From Cristatella mucedo (lineage: Eukaryota; Bryozoa; Phylactolaemata; Cristatellidae): DNA of 64,000 nucleotides. The stretch is from positions 955,001 through 1,019,000 of the forward strand of contig WPIO01000014.1 of the NCBI GenBank assembly GCA_009760855.2, in the 5' to 3' direction. Within the stretch, counting starts at the first letter, position 1, and each line of letters starts with the position of its first letter. Shown in pieces: positions 1 through 15,479 of this stretch. The notes beneath the pieces were generated by a model. The model searched no databases. It worked only from the letters and a program-made list of their open reading frames with translations, and was not told the DNA's origin. Position numbers and translations under genes: made by a program.

Positions 1-90
<90 letters not shown>
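1..90. repeat. (TA)n microsatellite at the left window edge
   Basis: TA dinucleotides with two interruptions (tatg), continuing off the window. Confidence 0.97.
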
Positions 91-93
<3 letters not shown>

Positions 94-384
94 GAGCACA
101 TAAGTATCTGTAGCCCCTAGTTAACCAGGAATAGTGGGCGTTCGACCGTGCACACCAAAGCACTCAATTAACGATAATGCCTTTCATGGTGGTACATTCA
201 CAAACCAGCATATATAACAAAAGATTAGGAGAGAAAGCATCTCTAACCTTGAAACATATAAAAATGGCAAATTTCCCGCTTTTACAGCATCTTGAAAACG
301 ACTGCATTGCTTGCTTGTGAGGTACTTAAAAATGTGCAATGGTATGAAAGCAGCAGCACACAAGTACAAAAATGATTAAATGTC

Positions 385-2504
<2,120 letters not shown>

Positions 2505-2590
2505 TGCTTTGTCAGCAAATGTAAAGTCCCGTGAAAAATATTGAGCTCTCTGGGGGCGCTGTAACAAAATATGTCGCTGTTATTACAATT
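2505..2590 (+). mobile_element. LINE 3' tail remnant
   Basis: cagcaaatgtaaagtcccg, then gagctctctgggggcgctg and a degraded ATT stretch mark a worn 3' end of the same family. Confidence 0.55.
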
Positions 2591-3194
2591 ATATTGCTCA
2601 CAGCCACAGCTTGTGGCAAGCTCGGCTAACTGTCTCCCTCTGTCCTCTCCAGTATCCTCTTACTCTCTCTCCCTTCCCCCAGAACGACTTGTGTGCTTTT
2701 CTTGCCGAGATAGTGCGCCTAGCCAAGCAGGCAAGAATTATTTGTTGATGCAGCTGCCAGCAGGTCAAAATCAGCTGCTTAAAATGAGCTGGTGGATGCA
2801 AAATCTCTGCAAATGGATTCGGCATCTCCTTTTGAGATAGCTCAGTTGAGGCCTTGAGTGCTCGAAGTGAGGCTTAGAGCGGTCGATGTGAGTTGCCTTC
2901 TCGAGCATCTAGATCACTAGGCCGGATTAGCAGACAAGTAAACATGTAAATGCAAACACGGTTGAAATGGCTAAGCCGTCCACATGACTTATGAAGCACG
3001 TTAGCACAACATCGCAATATCGTAGTGGCACTTGAAAGAAAGAGTTCAAGCGCACGACTTTCCATGCCAGAGCCTCAAATCTAACCAAGTAAAGTAAAGG
3101 TAACAATTAGCTGATTCAATAGCCTCGGTTAAGAACAGGAAAGTAAACGTCAGCTGATGCAGCAACCTAATTTATTTAGCAGCAGATGAGACTT

Positions 3195-3335
3195 TACGGT
3201 TCTTATCCCACTCGTAGAAGGCAATAAAGGATGGTCTGTCGCAGGACTCGAACCCGAGACTTGGGTCGTGAAGTGCGAGCACTTTACCCGTCTGCTAAGA
3301 CCTAGCGGAAGAAGAGCCTTAGCAGCTCAAGTCAC
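3195..3335 (-). mobile_element. SINE, family B
   Basis: Reversed B box mirror gcaggactcgaacccgagac, then cttgggtcgtgaagtgcgag and head ctgctaagacctagcgg. Body pieces such as agaagagccttagcagc recur in the other family B copies. Confidence 0.65.
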
Positions 3336-4328
3336 CTATTTTGAAGATCACATATAACAATTCCAATTCGCAAGCAAGTGCTGCAATACGCTGGTGACAA
3401 CCATGACCATATATTTAACAGTAGCCCACCGATGGATGCAGGTAGGTGGCAGGAAGGCGGCAGCAAGCTGCACCCAGGGTCTGAGACAGCCAGGGTCTGA
3501 GACAACCACTAGCATAATCGGCTGAGCGCTGGATGCCATGTCGTAATGACACAGTGGAGTGCCCTCCAGTGGCAAAAAATTCCCCGATGATAAGATCAAC
3601 TCAAGCTAGTTAATCTTTCTGCAAGTAAAAAAGTGAAGCAGATACCCGTAAGTGAAAAAGCTGCAAATTGCACACGTTGAGCACTTCGGCTTGTATTCAG
3701 TCCACTATTGATACCCATAATAGTTTTCTCTAGGTGACTCTGAATGGATGGAGTTTGCGGGCTGGCATATAACTGCATTGCATTTGAATAATTCTAAATA
3801 CGGCCAAAAGCTATCGTGCTAGCAAAGGCTAAACATGAGACACGACTTGGCAAACATCAGCCTCATTTGATAGGCAAAGGCATTAGCATTTCTATAAAAA
3901 AGATGCCATGAATTGCATTAAGTAAGGGAGAAAAAGATTTCATATTTAAGGGCTCGATATATTGTTTGTGGAATCACATTTTTTTTAAACTAGAATTCCT
4001 AGTTCAACCTCAAGCATTCCTACTTGTCAATAACAAAACTTGAAAGTAAAAGTCTTATGCCAAACTAACATGCCTTTATTTTTCTTGGTCTGGCAAAGTT
4101 GCTATTGGAAATACAAACCACGATGGCTGAAAAAATATGCCTGCGTGGTCTGCAGTAATTATGAACTGCCACGTTTGAGTATGTTCCTTCCAGATTTCAG
4201 GGGTATGGTGGAAACTAAGCTTAACTTAAGTAATAACTGGTGGTATGGTGGAAACTTAACTTAAGTAATAATAGTTTGTGGACTAAACGCCCTCCAATTT
4301 CACTGGTGTAAACTTCATTTCATATGTA

Positions 4329-4605
<277 letters not shown>

Positions 4606-5139
4606 GTTTGATCAGCAATCGGAAGCCAAATATCAAAATATTTTGGTGATTAGTTGACTGCTAGCTTGTCCCTCGAATAATACAAGAGCTGTAGCTAGCT
4701 AGTAGCAAGATGCAAACAGAATGGGTTAATGAATGAGCCCTATCTACATGCATACATCATAATGTAGAAGACGAACGACGTAGAAAGTAGAATGATCTGG
4801 TACTTTTAGCTAAGCTGAAAAGAGAAGAATGGACAATAAATAGCACCAACATAATATGCTAGACCAGAGGTTTTAAATCAGCTCTGACCCACAAGGCCCG
4901 CATAGCTTGACTCTTTCGTACCAAGCTGCACTGCTGCACCACTTTCAGCTTTCTCATGCCCCTAGGTCTTTGCAGGACAATAAATTGCTCTACGTCTCAT
5001 TCATTTAATGACTGTTGGCGACAGAAGGCTTTTCTTTACGGATCGTAGATGGTAAAACATGCTTTCACAATTCTTAATCCACAACATCTCTTCGGCCGAC
5101 TGCTGCACATCCTTTCCTGACGTCCTGCACTGCTAGATA

Positions 5140-5300
5140 ACAATGATAATAATGCATTTGTGTTAAGACCTCAGAGAGCTAAGTCACTTCCTAGGCACTT
5201 TACATATGCTGCGTGGGACGTGTTTCAATTGGTTAGTAATAGCATAGAAAAATATAAGAATAAATAATTCGTTTGTATAGCACCCTAAGAGGACTTGACT
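5140..5300 (-). mobile_element. Two LINE/SINE 3' tail remnants
   Basis: 5140-5215 reads ataataatgcatttg, cctcagagagctaagtcac, cctaggcactttacatatgc. 5262-5300 reads aataattcgtttgtatagc, accctaagaggacttg. Both are reversed family tails. Confidence 0.55.
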
Positions 5301-5409
5301 CAATGCTACTTATTTCTAAAATCGATTAATTTACTTCCTCGACTGTCCAGTTGACTCAGTTTCACTTCCCACTTCTCTCTGTTGCATGAATGAACTTGTT
5401 GGCTGTCAT

Positions 5410-5525
5410 ATGCATACGGAAAGCTGGTTAGGGGCTTAGAACTCTACACTAAAAAATCTCTAGCATAACACCCACTTAGCATTTATGGATTTGAGGAAGT
5501 TATAGATTGAGGTTCGTGTGCACAT
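5410..5525 (-). repeat. Unclassified interspersed repeat, family C, worn reversed copy
   Basis: aagctggttaggggcttaga, actctacactaaaaaatctc, tagcataacacccacttagc align reversed to the family core. Confidence 0.5.
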
Positions 5526-5862
5526 ATGGTTTATTCGTACAATATGAGTGAAGATCTCATTAGTTCGGAGGCACCATCTATGCACCAGAGGTGTTGCAAG
5601 GCTTTTACAAGTAACCGGGAGAGTATTAAGTCTGCTTCCTGAACATAATTTAGTTTGAACTCAGTATTTCACACTGTCTTTCCAAGTAAAGCTGATTCAC
5701 ATGATTAGACAAACTGGCTAGCCGAGATCATCAGAGGAAGTTGTACAGGTGTACTGAAGAATGTCATGAACATCAAAAGAAGATATAGTGACAATAATAA
5801 CAATAATAATAGGTCATTTGTATAGCACTCCAAGATCAAACCCATTACAACTCACTGCAAAA

Positions 5863-6037
5863 AATCAGTACCTAATGGTTTGGGATATTCATTATTATCT
5901 ATAATATTATTACTAAAGTTTTAAGCAATTTAAAGTGCCCAAGTATCATAAATCAGTACCCAATGGTTTGGGATATCCATTATTATCGATAATATTATTA
6001 CTTAGGTCTTAAGCAATTAAAAGAACCCAAGTATCAT
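5863..6037. repeat. Diverged 88-bp tandem duplication
   Basis: aatcagtacctaatggtttg begins the first copy (5863) and aatcagtacccaatggtttg the second (5951). Both continue through ggatattcattattat-like sequence to cccaagtatcat. Confidence 0.9.
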
Positions 6038-6039
6038 GT

Positions 6040-7238
6040 TTGAGGCCATCTTGCTGAAGTGTATATGAAGACACTCATAGTTACCTGTTAGTACGACATC
6101 TGGCTAATAACGAGCACTGAATCATGCACAGGTACGCTAGCAAAGCACACCAGTACTTAAAAGACAAGATAACTGTGGTAAGGGGTAAGTTGACTGGAGC
6201 AGACGCATCTTCAGCTGAAACTCAAGGGGGTACTGACCAGGAGTCGTGAGTAAAGGAGCTTGCAATTATCTAGAAGAGATGTAACGAGTTCGTGAATTAG
6301 TTTGGCTATCGTACTCTTATCGAGCGCTGATTTTGGCGATGCTATTTAGCCGAAAAGTAGGCCGACTTGACAGCGAAGGGAATGTGCACATCAAATGACA
6401 TGTCCTTATGAAATTGTACACCTAAATTGAAGCCCGATGTCACAAGAGAAACGCTAGCCGGTTTTGCCCAAAACTATTAAGCCTGTCTTACCATTGTTCA
6501 GCTTCAGGATGCTCCTCTTCATCCAAGGCGAATGTCGTCAATGCAGGCAGGAGAGCAAGGCTTCGAAGGGTTCAAAGATAGGGAGAGCCGAGTGTCACTG
6601 GCATAGATATGAAAGCATAGGTTGCGTTTGGCAATGACAACGGTCAGAGAATGGCTGTAGCCGGTGAATCAGGGACATCAGTGACCTTGCACTTGAATCA
6701 GGGATGGTGAATCAAGTAATCAGGGACACATTGGCCTAGTCGGTCATACAAATGTTTGTATATGCAGCCGGTGTACAGAGTGGCTAGACTAGTGAAACGC
6801 TGCATCACATAAGAAATTCGTTGGCATCTACAGATTGCCTGACAGCTGAGCACCCTGGGCAGCCCGAGTTAACCTACAGTCGCCGGACAAGAGGTGACTC
6901 TGCAGAAGCTGGTCAGGGAATGAGTCGGCATTGTCCAATTACTTGTCTCTGTCGTATTGGCAGAAAATGCTGCTGGCACCTTAGCACGGCAGAGGCTCAT
7001 TAGAAATATTGATTGCCATTGTACTACAGTTGACACTAGCAGACAGCTGACAGAAAGCTTGAAACTGCAATCTCTCGACGACCGTCTAGCCGTCCCAGCA
7101 TCGACTTACTGCTATAGTCGAGCCGAGCCTTGAGCACAGAAAAGAAAATTCAGACCGAACAAGAGAAGCCTCATTCGAAACGAATTCGGTCGACCCGACG
7201 AGACTGTCACACCATAAAGAATGTGAGCCGAGGAGGGA
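6040..7238. other. Non-coding spacer
   Basis: No coding signal, RNA gene or recognised repeat seen. A short degenerate duplication of cagggacat and gaatcaggga lies at 6668-6730. Confidence 0.5.
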
Positions 7239-7291
7239 AAGAGAGACAGAGACAGAGACAGAGAGACACGGAGAGAGACAGAGAGAGAGAG

Positions 7292-7365
<74 letters not shown>

Positions 7366-7574
7366 GGAGAGAGACAGAGACATAGAGACACGGAGAGAGA
7401 CAGAGACAGAGACAGACAGAGACAGGGAGAGAGACAGAGACAGAGAGACAGAGAGACAGAGACAGAGACAGAGAGAGAGAGAGAGAGAGACAGAAAGAGA
7501 CAGAGAGACAGAGAGACAGAGAGAGAGTGAGAGAGAGAGAGAGAGAGGGACCGAAAGTGAGAGAAAGGGGAGAG
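7239..7574. repeat. (GA)n-rich imperfect microsatellite
   Basis: GA units mixed with GACA and GACAC units, with a pure GA core around 7297-7361. Confidence 0.97.
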
Positions 7575-8934
7575 AACTAGATGACTGTGGGAGGTAGGGA
7601 GGAGTACGGGTGGATCGATGCCAGCAGGGAGAGCTATGCTGAGCAGCAGTCATAAACAAAAGCCTCCCACGCGTCACCACATCGACCATCATTGGCTAAG
7701 CATGCATCTGAAATTTCGTGGCGATTAAAACTTGGACAGTGTTCAGAAGCTGCAGAAACAGAAACCTTTTTCGGAAAAGGATGCTGTCATCTTTCATAAT
7801 TCATTCGTGGCGCTTGACCCGGAACTCGAGCCCACGACCACGGTCATAAACTGTATTCACCTTGACCCTGGCAAAGCATAAAAGATCTCCTTTACCAGAC
7901 TAGCCGGGCACATACCTGAAAGACAAATGATTCTCCTTTTACTAAGGTCAGAAATTCGCCGGAGTTCACTGGACGTATGGCATGCATGTGGCTGGATTCG
8001 CATGCATGCGCCACCGAAGCACGATGTCCTCTTGCCAGGAATCCAATTTAAGTGAATGGACTATCTAATCGAGTGTTCGGCATGTCTGCACTCGTTGCCA
8101 TGCCTCTTGACAGCTGCTGACTGCAGTCGACTGTCATGTCCTAAACAAGAATAGCTTGCAGCTATTTATAGCAATCCCTAAGCAGAGCACTCTCTTTAGC
8201 AAGTGCAGTGCAGCATGGCTGCTGGCATTTTGTCAGCATGACCTCTGCAGCATCTGTTGTGAGGCCTTGTTGTGCATGTGGCTGCGGTGGAGCTTGGTTT
8301 TAGCTTTAACTGTGGGCACCTTTCTCTGAATCGTTGCCTTCATTTGCTTGCCACTGACAAGGTCATTGAATAAATGGCAAGCAGATGAGGCTGCATTGTT
8401 TCCTAATATCGCTTGCTGCAGCAGCAGCTAAGCGAACCGAGGGCAGTGTTTTGCATGTTCTGCACTCAACTGAGGTCATGCTCTATGCCTGCATGTATGC
8501 ACGTGCAAAGTCAGTGAACAGCAGTTACACGCGAAAGCCTGCGGAGCTGCCTGAGTGATGCATAGCTTAGAAGAAATTCTCTAAGGCATGTAAACAAAAA
8601 ACAAGTTTTCTGCACCACAATCGTACGAGGCATGTACAGGAAATCTTTCTTCTGATTTTTTTTTAGCAAGTGCACTTCTTGAATTTCTTGAGGTCTTTCT
8701 CTTTTTTCTCCTTTTTCTGCATGCCTTTGTCATTTTTTATTCTGACATCGGCTAGATGTGTCTAGGCATGGCTGTGTCTAGAATCCCATAAGCTGCCATA
8801 ATTGTAGTAAGTATGCCCCTTGAAATAGTACAACTACACCAGGCAGAGAGCCGCAAGCCCGATGCTCTCTTGTGCGAATTTCAGAGTACTGCATACACCG
8901 AGGAAAGAGATCAGTGCCTGAAGCAGGGGTTCCC
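7575..8934. other. Spacer with a partial family A SINE
   Basis: 7795-7910 (minus) keeps the body of a family A SINE (acccggaactcgagcccacg, accttgaccctggcaaag, head side to 7908). Nothing else was recognised. Confidence 0.5.
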
Positions 8935-9385
8935 TAAATATTTTTAGACTACCACCCCAATGGGGTCCATAAAGTCATTGTTTGCTCACCCCTACCTGCC
9001 CTATACGAGCATTATTCAGAACGGTTTGTATCACTTTTGCGTAGCTGTCGAGAAAATATGGAAAAATGTGCTTAACAATCGAATATCTATTTATGGTACC
9101 TTTCAGCAGACAAGCATTATAGAAATGGGATCGAAAGTTTTGACAATTTCCAAATGAAAGGAAAAGATGATAATGCAAACCGCATCTAACCAGGAAGTAA
9201 ACCGGCAGCAACATATCTACAAATATAAAACTTGCCGATCCCAGCAGCGTATGTAACTTGTGTCCCAACTTGTAGAACCTTGGTGCATCAAGGTACTTGT
9301 TTGCAGCTTGTTGATGTGCATGCTTGAGACTTTTAAAGAGCTTCATTTACAGTGAAGCTGTATGCCTATAAAATCCATTGCTCTG
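8935..9385 (+). repeat. Unclassified interspersed repeat, family D, copy 1
   Basis: Shares an ordered series of blocks with 54.85-55.40 kb and, reversed, 60.47-61.03 kb: ggtacctttcag, gttttgacaatttcc, aggaagtaaaccggcag, acttgtgtcccaacttgtag, tacttgtttgcagcttgttg, tttacagtgaagctgtatgcc. No protein similarity was recognised. Confidence 0.7.
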
Positions 9386-9597
9386 GCAAAGCTTCACTGA
9401 TCAACGTGCTTCGGAAGTCGGGCTTTGAGACCTCACCAAGTGATAAGTTACTTATGTTTGCAGTGATCTCCTCGAGGTCTCTTTAAAAATCCGTACACAA
9501 GTTATGATCACAGAATGGTTGCTTCAGGAATGCATGAGCTGCACAGCCTTTTAGGAGGCTAGTCTAATAAAAATCAACATTTCAAAGATTGAATAAG

Positions 9598-9765
9598 TAA
9601 ATAGACTTTATGTGTCTATCAACCTAGGAGAACTTAATCTCAATCCATGTGCATCACATATGCCGAAGGGCTCGAGCCCACAACCTCAGTCATTAAATGC
9701 ATTCACCTTGATATCGATCGTTAAAAGCAAGCACCTTTACCCCTGGACAAAACTAGGGCAAAGCA
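9598..9765 (-). mobile_element. tRNA-headed SINE, family A
   Basis: Carries the reversed tail (gagaacttaatctcaatcc), the B box mirror gggctcgagcccac, and the A box side near 9745-9760. Heads and tails are in the same order as in the other family A copies. Confidence 0.7.
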
Positions 9766-11537
9766 GTACACTTTCAAGTGTCATAAACTTACTCGGATTC
9801 CTAGGCTACGAACAGACAAACTGTTGCTTCGAATAATGAGACAACAGCATAAGCACCATCTGTAGTCAAGGACTGCATCAAACGCCTGAAAGTCATACGC
9901 TTGCTAGATAGATGCTGCTGGTTTGGCACGAAAGTATGGTACTCACTTACGACAAAATCGTAAGGTCCAGCCTTGACGCATTTTTTGAAGCACCTGGATG
10001 GAGATTAAATTCTCTTACGGAGGTATACAAATGAGTACTATTTATTTTTGCATAATTGGTAAGTAAATTGCGAAATCAGTGATACCGTGATGATCTTGCA
10101 CTTGATCGTGATCACTTAGAGAGCAATGTGTACTAGATGGCTAGTATAGCTGTCTTACGATTTTATAAATGCTTGTTTCGTATTGATCAAGGATCGACAT
10201 GCTATCCAGAAATAGAGTTTTCCGTAGTTGTAAACTGTGTGAGTTCCATTAACTATAAATTTAGCAGCATTGAAGCAAAGCGGAAAACACACAAGAAATT
10301 TTCAATTCTAGAAGTACTGCCTTACCATTGACTACTTTATAATGAGCTAAAAGTGGAACATGAGAACATAGATACCGGGCACCTGCAGCAATATCATACG
10401 ATCTACAAGTGTGTGTTAATGTAATTAGATGGCATAGTTATCGAGGTTCATCGAGCACAAAAAGCTTAATTCGCACAGGTTCCTCAAAAGGACGGTGTGG
10501 TGTTGAATTCTTGCTGCGATACGTGAGGCACCCTGCAAGCATCAAGATTCAATATAGGCGATTACTATTTGTGATCGCAGCGTACTGCTACATCAAAGAT
10601 CCAAGTTCAGAGAAAAGCATGCACGCAGTATAGCAGTCGTTATAGCCTTGCTGCAGCACACAGGATATCCCAGCATGCAAGTCTTGCACAAGTACAGCTG
10701 CGTTTACGTCAACTAGACTGCAAGGAAGTAAGATGCTCTCACCTATGGTGATTGGAAGCAGTGCCTCGGCTGTGATGCAACCAAACTGAGTCATAGCTTT
10801 CGTCAGCACAACCTGGCAGGAGCCCTGTTCCCAGTTCTGTCGGCACATTATCAGGAAGTGAATACCACAGCCACAGCTTGTTTAGGCACAACCAGCCTAT
10901 TGGTTAGAGAGTAGCAAATAAGAAATGAGCTGCACCTGTCGTAATTCGGTTGTCAAGCAGCCACGACCAGTTTGGGAAAAGCCGTTCAATAGACCTGAAC
11001 TCGAACAGAATTGAACTTTCACTCTCGTCAGGATGGACAGGCTTCAGCTCTTTCAGACTGAAGTCTTGGGGGCTTAATTAAATCCTGACAGTTGCCCTTA
11101 TTAATTTTTGGTTTCCATCTGCTAGAACCTCCTCTCTGACCCCAGATTGGATTCTACAACTAAGGCCATGCAGTCAAAAGTAAACAAGTGTTCATCTCAT
11201 CTTAAAAAATCGGCTGCTCCGATGCATTAGAATAAATTTAAAATGCAACCTGCTTGCTACCACCAGCAATCATCAGATGCCCAGGTGATAAAGGGATACA
11301 TGCCAACATCCTATCTATCACTAGCCCATGCAGAGCATTTGCAGTAGTGCTTCTAGCAGTCGTGCCTAAATGGTATGGATAACGGGCCTGCCGATGCCAT
11401 ATGCTCGGATGTACCAGGCAGCAGACTGAACCACTAGATACTTGCTGCTAGAATAATATTAACAAATAATAATAATTGCAAAATGACATTTTTATTAATT
11501 ACTTTGTTGCAACTGAGCCACGTGATGGCCATCCGAG
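9766..11537. other. Non-coding spacer
   Basis: A tail-like tggagattaaattctcttac at 10000-10025 is the only repeat-like element seen. Open frames up to 86 codons show no family resemblance. Confidence 0.5.
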
Positions 11538-11770
11538 GTGTTAGGTCACTATAGAGTGCCCTGTGCAGTGCCCCACATGGTTCGACAAAGCAATATGCAT
11601 TCTCGCCTCCCGACAGAGTGCTCTCACGTGCGTTCGTGTTCGTTGCAGAATTTTTCCGAAAACCGAAGTTCTTGCGAGCATTGCATTTCCCTTTGCAGCA
11701 AATGTAAAGCGCCTAGAAAGAGATCGAATTCTCTGAGGGTGCTTTATCAAGTGCATTATTATTATTAATA
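11538..11770 (+). mobile_element. LINE 3' end
   Basis: About 230 bases ending in gcaaatgtaaagcgcctag, aagagatcgaattctctgag, ggtgctttatcaagtgc and ATT repeats, the 3' UTR type seen in the coding LINE copies. Confidence 0.8.
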
Positions 11771-12344
11771 TGCTTTATATCTTTGGTACGGCCTTGGTGA
11801 AGCATGGGGACCATACAAAAGAACTCCAAAAGCAGGTTTCCTACCTAGAACCTTACGATCTAAACTCAGCCATCGTACTACCCAGCTGGCCTGCAAAATA
11901 GGCAACCTAGGTCTAACGATGCTAGCCACTCTCTACAATTGTACTGCATTTGTACTTTTCTCCTGTACCCACACTTCCCCATTTTGACTCACAGCTCTCT
12001 TGATCGATTACATGGGCCGCATTGTTTATTGAGCTGCTCCGTTGTAGTACGGCTGCCATCGCACGACTGGAAGCACCGTTGAATTGCTTGTGACAAGCTT
12101 CTCTGCTTCATGTGCCGATCCCCACAACCTGCACAAATCAGCTTGCCAAAATGTTAATGCCATGTACCGCTCTGATTTCGCCCAGGAGTAAGGTACTGCC
12201 TTAAAAGACCACGGTCGTGGGCTCGACCTCTGAGACATATACATGAAACCCCTGGATAGCGATTAAGCTCCCTTTAGGTGTTATATAGATTAATTATATT
12301 AAACATTTGCATATGGCTGGGATTTGTTTGCTCGTATATCATTG

Positions 12345-12475
12345 TATGCCACACTGAGTTGGCCATGGGGTCAAGATGCTCCGCCTTTGACTACCAAGGT
12401 CGTGGGTTCGAGTCTCCCGTAGAGATTAGGCTCCCTTTGGGTGCTACATAAATTTATTATATTATTATTGTCTTT
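12345..12475 (+). mobile_element. tRNA-headed SINE, family A-like
   Basis: Begins with an A-box-like gagttggccatggggtcaag, has B box gtgggttcgagtctcc and ends gattaggctccctttgggtg followed by ATT repeats. A similar tail alone stands at 12245-12300. Confidence 0.65.
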
Positions 12476-14504
12476 CAGAACTTCCCAGTCATGATCGAGG
12501 TTAGTGAATTCTGATATCTTTGACACTGGTTCAGCTCAAGTGACCTGCACATTTTGACATGTCTCACCTGCCTTTAATGTGGAGGAATGCTAGCAACACA
12601 CAATCTTGAAGCATTCTCGGTAGCTTGGCATTTTTAATATTTTCAATTCCAGAAAGTGGTCGTGAATCATCGAGTTACACTCTCCTAGAGCACCACAATG
12701 TCACGTTGTGGGACCGTATCGTTTGATTATAGCTATAGTCAATTCCAAATATGGCTGAACAGAAAAAACTGCATGCATGCAAAGCCCCGTGGTGTTCATG
12801 ATGCCTGACAATAAAAAGAAGACAGCAGATTGCTGTTCGGGAGAGCAGAACCAGATCCTCGTACTCCAGAGGCATCAAGATTGAATATGGCTAATCTAGC
12901 AAACCAAGCTGTTTGTGTAGTTGCAGCTTGGCAAGTTCGGCATGCCATAAGTATGCAGTACTCATAGACAGATACCTTTGTTACTGATGAGTGTGCAATT
13001 GAATCTGACGAGAAATTCAGGCAAAACTGTGTCCGTAAATGAAAAGGGATGTTCTCATTGTTAGGTATTTGAATAAGACGAGGCCAGTTTGAGAAGGCAA
13101 GTGTCTCATCAGCGATGACAGTAGTTGAGCTAGTAGGCCGCCAAGGTCTTCCAGTAATGCAATTCACTGCACTGACAAGCTGCCAACACGTTTCGCCTTA
13201 TAACGATGCCCACAAAGCTTCTTCCATCACCAGTAGCCTTCTTCTACTTGTTCTTCTTCGTAAACCGGCTCATTTGGAAATGCTATTGGCAGCCCCGTGA
13301 GTGCATACTTGAAATCACCTGAGGTAGGCAACCAATAGTAAACAGCATGGCTACAGCAGCCGCTGTTCCCATCAGTGTCCAGAGGAGTGCTGTCTTCCTT
13401 TCCACAGATGCCTTCATCGTGGACTGCAAGCTGAGCGCACGATGTCATGGCTAGCTCTCCTTGGTCGCATGAACAGCAACCCACCAGTCAAGCAGTCCGC
13501 CAAAGAGCCATCGGCCCAGCTAAATGCATTAGTGGGGGGGCCCATTCAGCCTGTTGCAACCTATTATCCGGCATTCGGATATTTTGCTCTTTTTAGATAA
13601 GTGTGAAGTGCCACTGCTATTTATATTTGTTGTAAATTGTATCTGCTAATGGAAAACCAAAGATGGCTTTTGACCTTGAGTCATTTGCAAGTTATAGGAG
13701 TACCCCTGCTCGGTGGATGCAGCATGGCTGTTAATGGGCAGGACATTATTGCCGGTGAGTGTCTCTGGCACTTGTAACCGTCCTGGAATCCGAGATCTTA
13801 CTCTCCTTGAACTTGAAAACTCATACAGCAAAGACCAGTTTAAAGCTTACATTTAGGTTTTGACCACAGTATGCAAGACTGTGTCCTAGTAGGGTTCATA
13901 AGACCGGGTTGGCTGAATTCTGAAAAGACCCTTTAAGGATCGCCCGGCTGGGTCAGGTTGCCCGTGGACTCGATGCATGATAGGCGGTTAGAAAAACTCA
14001 TTGTAGCTACACGTGGAATGCAATGGCTGCGCTAGGAGTGCTCCCCTTCTCGCGGCCAACCACGGGAGGGCACAGAGAAACTAGCTATGCCGGAACCAAG
14101 TCAAGTACCCTGTCTATCTCTGGCTCCCAAATAGTATTTTCTTCGTAAGGCCCCATAAGCTGGAGTCCTCTGCCAACTAAGCTGCTGCTCGCGAATGAGA
14201 ATCTGTTGCACAGCCACTCGTACTTTTGACGATAGCGAACTGGTATTTCGAGACAGCGCTGCAGGTCGCAGGGCCAATATTGCTGCTGCCAAAGGCTCAG
14301 CTTCCGTGCTCGTGAATGCTTGCACACTTGTTTTTCGCATTCGTATGTAGCCCTGATGACCAAAGTGCTCAGAGTTAGTATTGTTAAGCTCTTTTTATTC
14401 TTGGCGCCAAGCGGTTCTGTATTCTGTTGCTGTAAAGAGGTGTGGTTGCTCCTCTGCTGCAAGCCCTGCTACAGGTATGTGGCTAGCTGATTTAATAGCC
14501 TCTC
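12476..14504. other. Non-coding spacer
   Basis: Open frames of up to 125 codons on either strand overlap one another and show no motif or splice logic. No repeat was recognised. Confidence 0.45.
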
Positions 14505-14675
14505 TTGTACAGCGACAGAAGCGCCATTACGGCTATCACCACCGCTTGCAGTGGCGATACAGGATCGCCCACCGCAGGATTCGAACTCACTACCTGGGGA
14601 CAGAGGTCGTGAAAAGCAGCCGCCTTGCCTAGTGTGCCATCACGGCTAGGCGGCATAGCAAGTAGGGCAGAGGTG
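14505..14675 (-). mobile_element. SINE, family B
   Basis: cagcgacagaagcgccatta, cggctatcaccaccgcttgc, agtggcgatacaggatcgcc, caccgcaggattcgaactca (B box mirror), ending at gtgccatcacggctagg. It defines the family body well. Confidence 0.7.
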
Positions 14676-14879
14676 GTCGACCGAGGAATAGCTAACCTCC
14701 CCCTCCCAGTAACGACTACATTGATTAAGTGCATGTCACCAGTGCTCACCATCCTGGCGATATGTGCTGCCAGACCCACCATCTTGTCTGCACCAACTAC
14801 CACATCCCAGCCGGCTGCGAATAGAGCAAATTAAAGCCAAGTAAATAAAGGATAGCTGATCAAGCTGCTTCCTTTGTAT

Positions 14880-15020
14880 CGTGGCAAAAGAGCCTTAGCG
14901 GCTGCCACCGAGCTAGCAGTAGGCAACAAGGATCGCCTGCTGCAGGACTCGAACCCACAACCTGGTTCGTGACAAGCAAGCACCCTACTCCTAGGCTAAA
15001 ACCGAGGGGCCTTATAGCCT
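14880..15020 (-). mobile_element. SINE, family B
   Basis: aaaagagccttagcggctgc, caacaaggatcgcctgctgc, aggactcgaacccacaacct (B box mirror), head ctcctaggctaaaaccgagg. A second copy within 400 bp of the previous one, in the same orientation. Confidence 0.7.
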
Positions 15021-15427
15021 CGCCTGCTCTAATTTATTATACGATCATGAATGTCTATTATCATTTCATTTTTGAAAGTCATATTCATTGCTGGATGCCA
15101 CTGCCTCCTCGGCTAGGGTTCATGAAATGGGTGGCGTACGACTGAAATATGCCTAGGCGAAGCAAGAGAGGAGGGGTCAATGTAAAACCTCCAGTATCTC
15201 TCACATTGCTTGCTTCGAGACACCCAGCATGCTCTTCCAGCCCTAACGTGACTCACTCCTTCTTGGTAGTAATTCGTCTTCTGTACGGTTCTTGAAGAAA
15301 TGTAAATGACTTTTCTTGTACGTTCTTGCACACGATTCTAGCCTGTGCCAATGATCTAATTGTTGCGATGGGATGTGGCTAAAATTGACTAACAGCCCCA
15401 ATATAGCCGATGCCATCACGATAGGTT

Positions 15428-15428
<1 letters not shown>

Positions 15429-15467
<39 letters not shown>
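15429..15467. repeat. (TAA)n microsatellite next to a reversed tail
   Basis: About 13 TAA units followed by cgatggtatagcacccatag, agagaacttact: the ATT repeat and tail of a reversed LINE or SINE. Confidence 0.9.
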
Positions 15468-15468
<1 letters not shown>

Positions 15469-15479
15469 GATGGTATAGC

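Noticed and set aside
7130-7692. Open frames of 155-161 codons on both strands
   Set aside because: They are translations of the GA/CT repeat (Arg-Glu and Leu-Ser strings), not genes.
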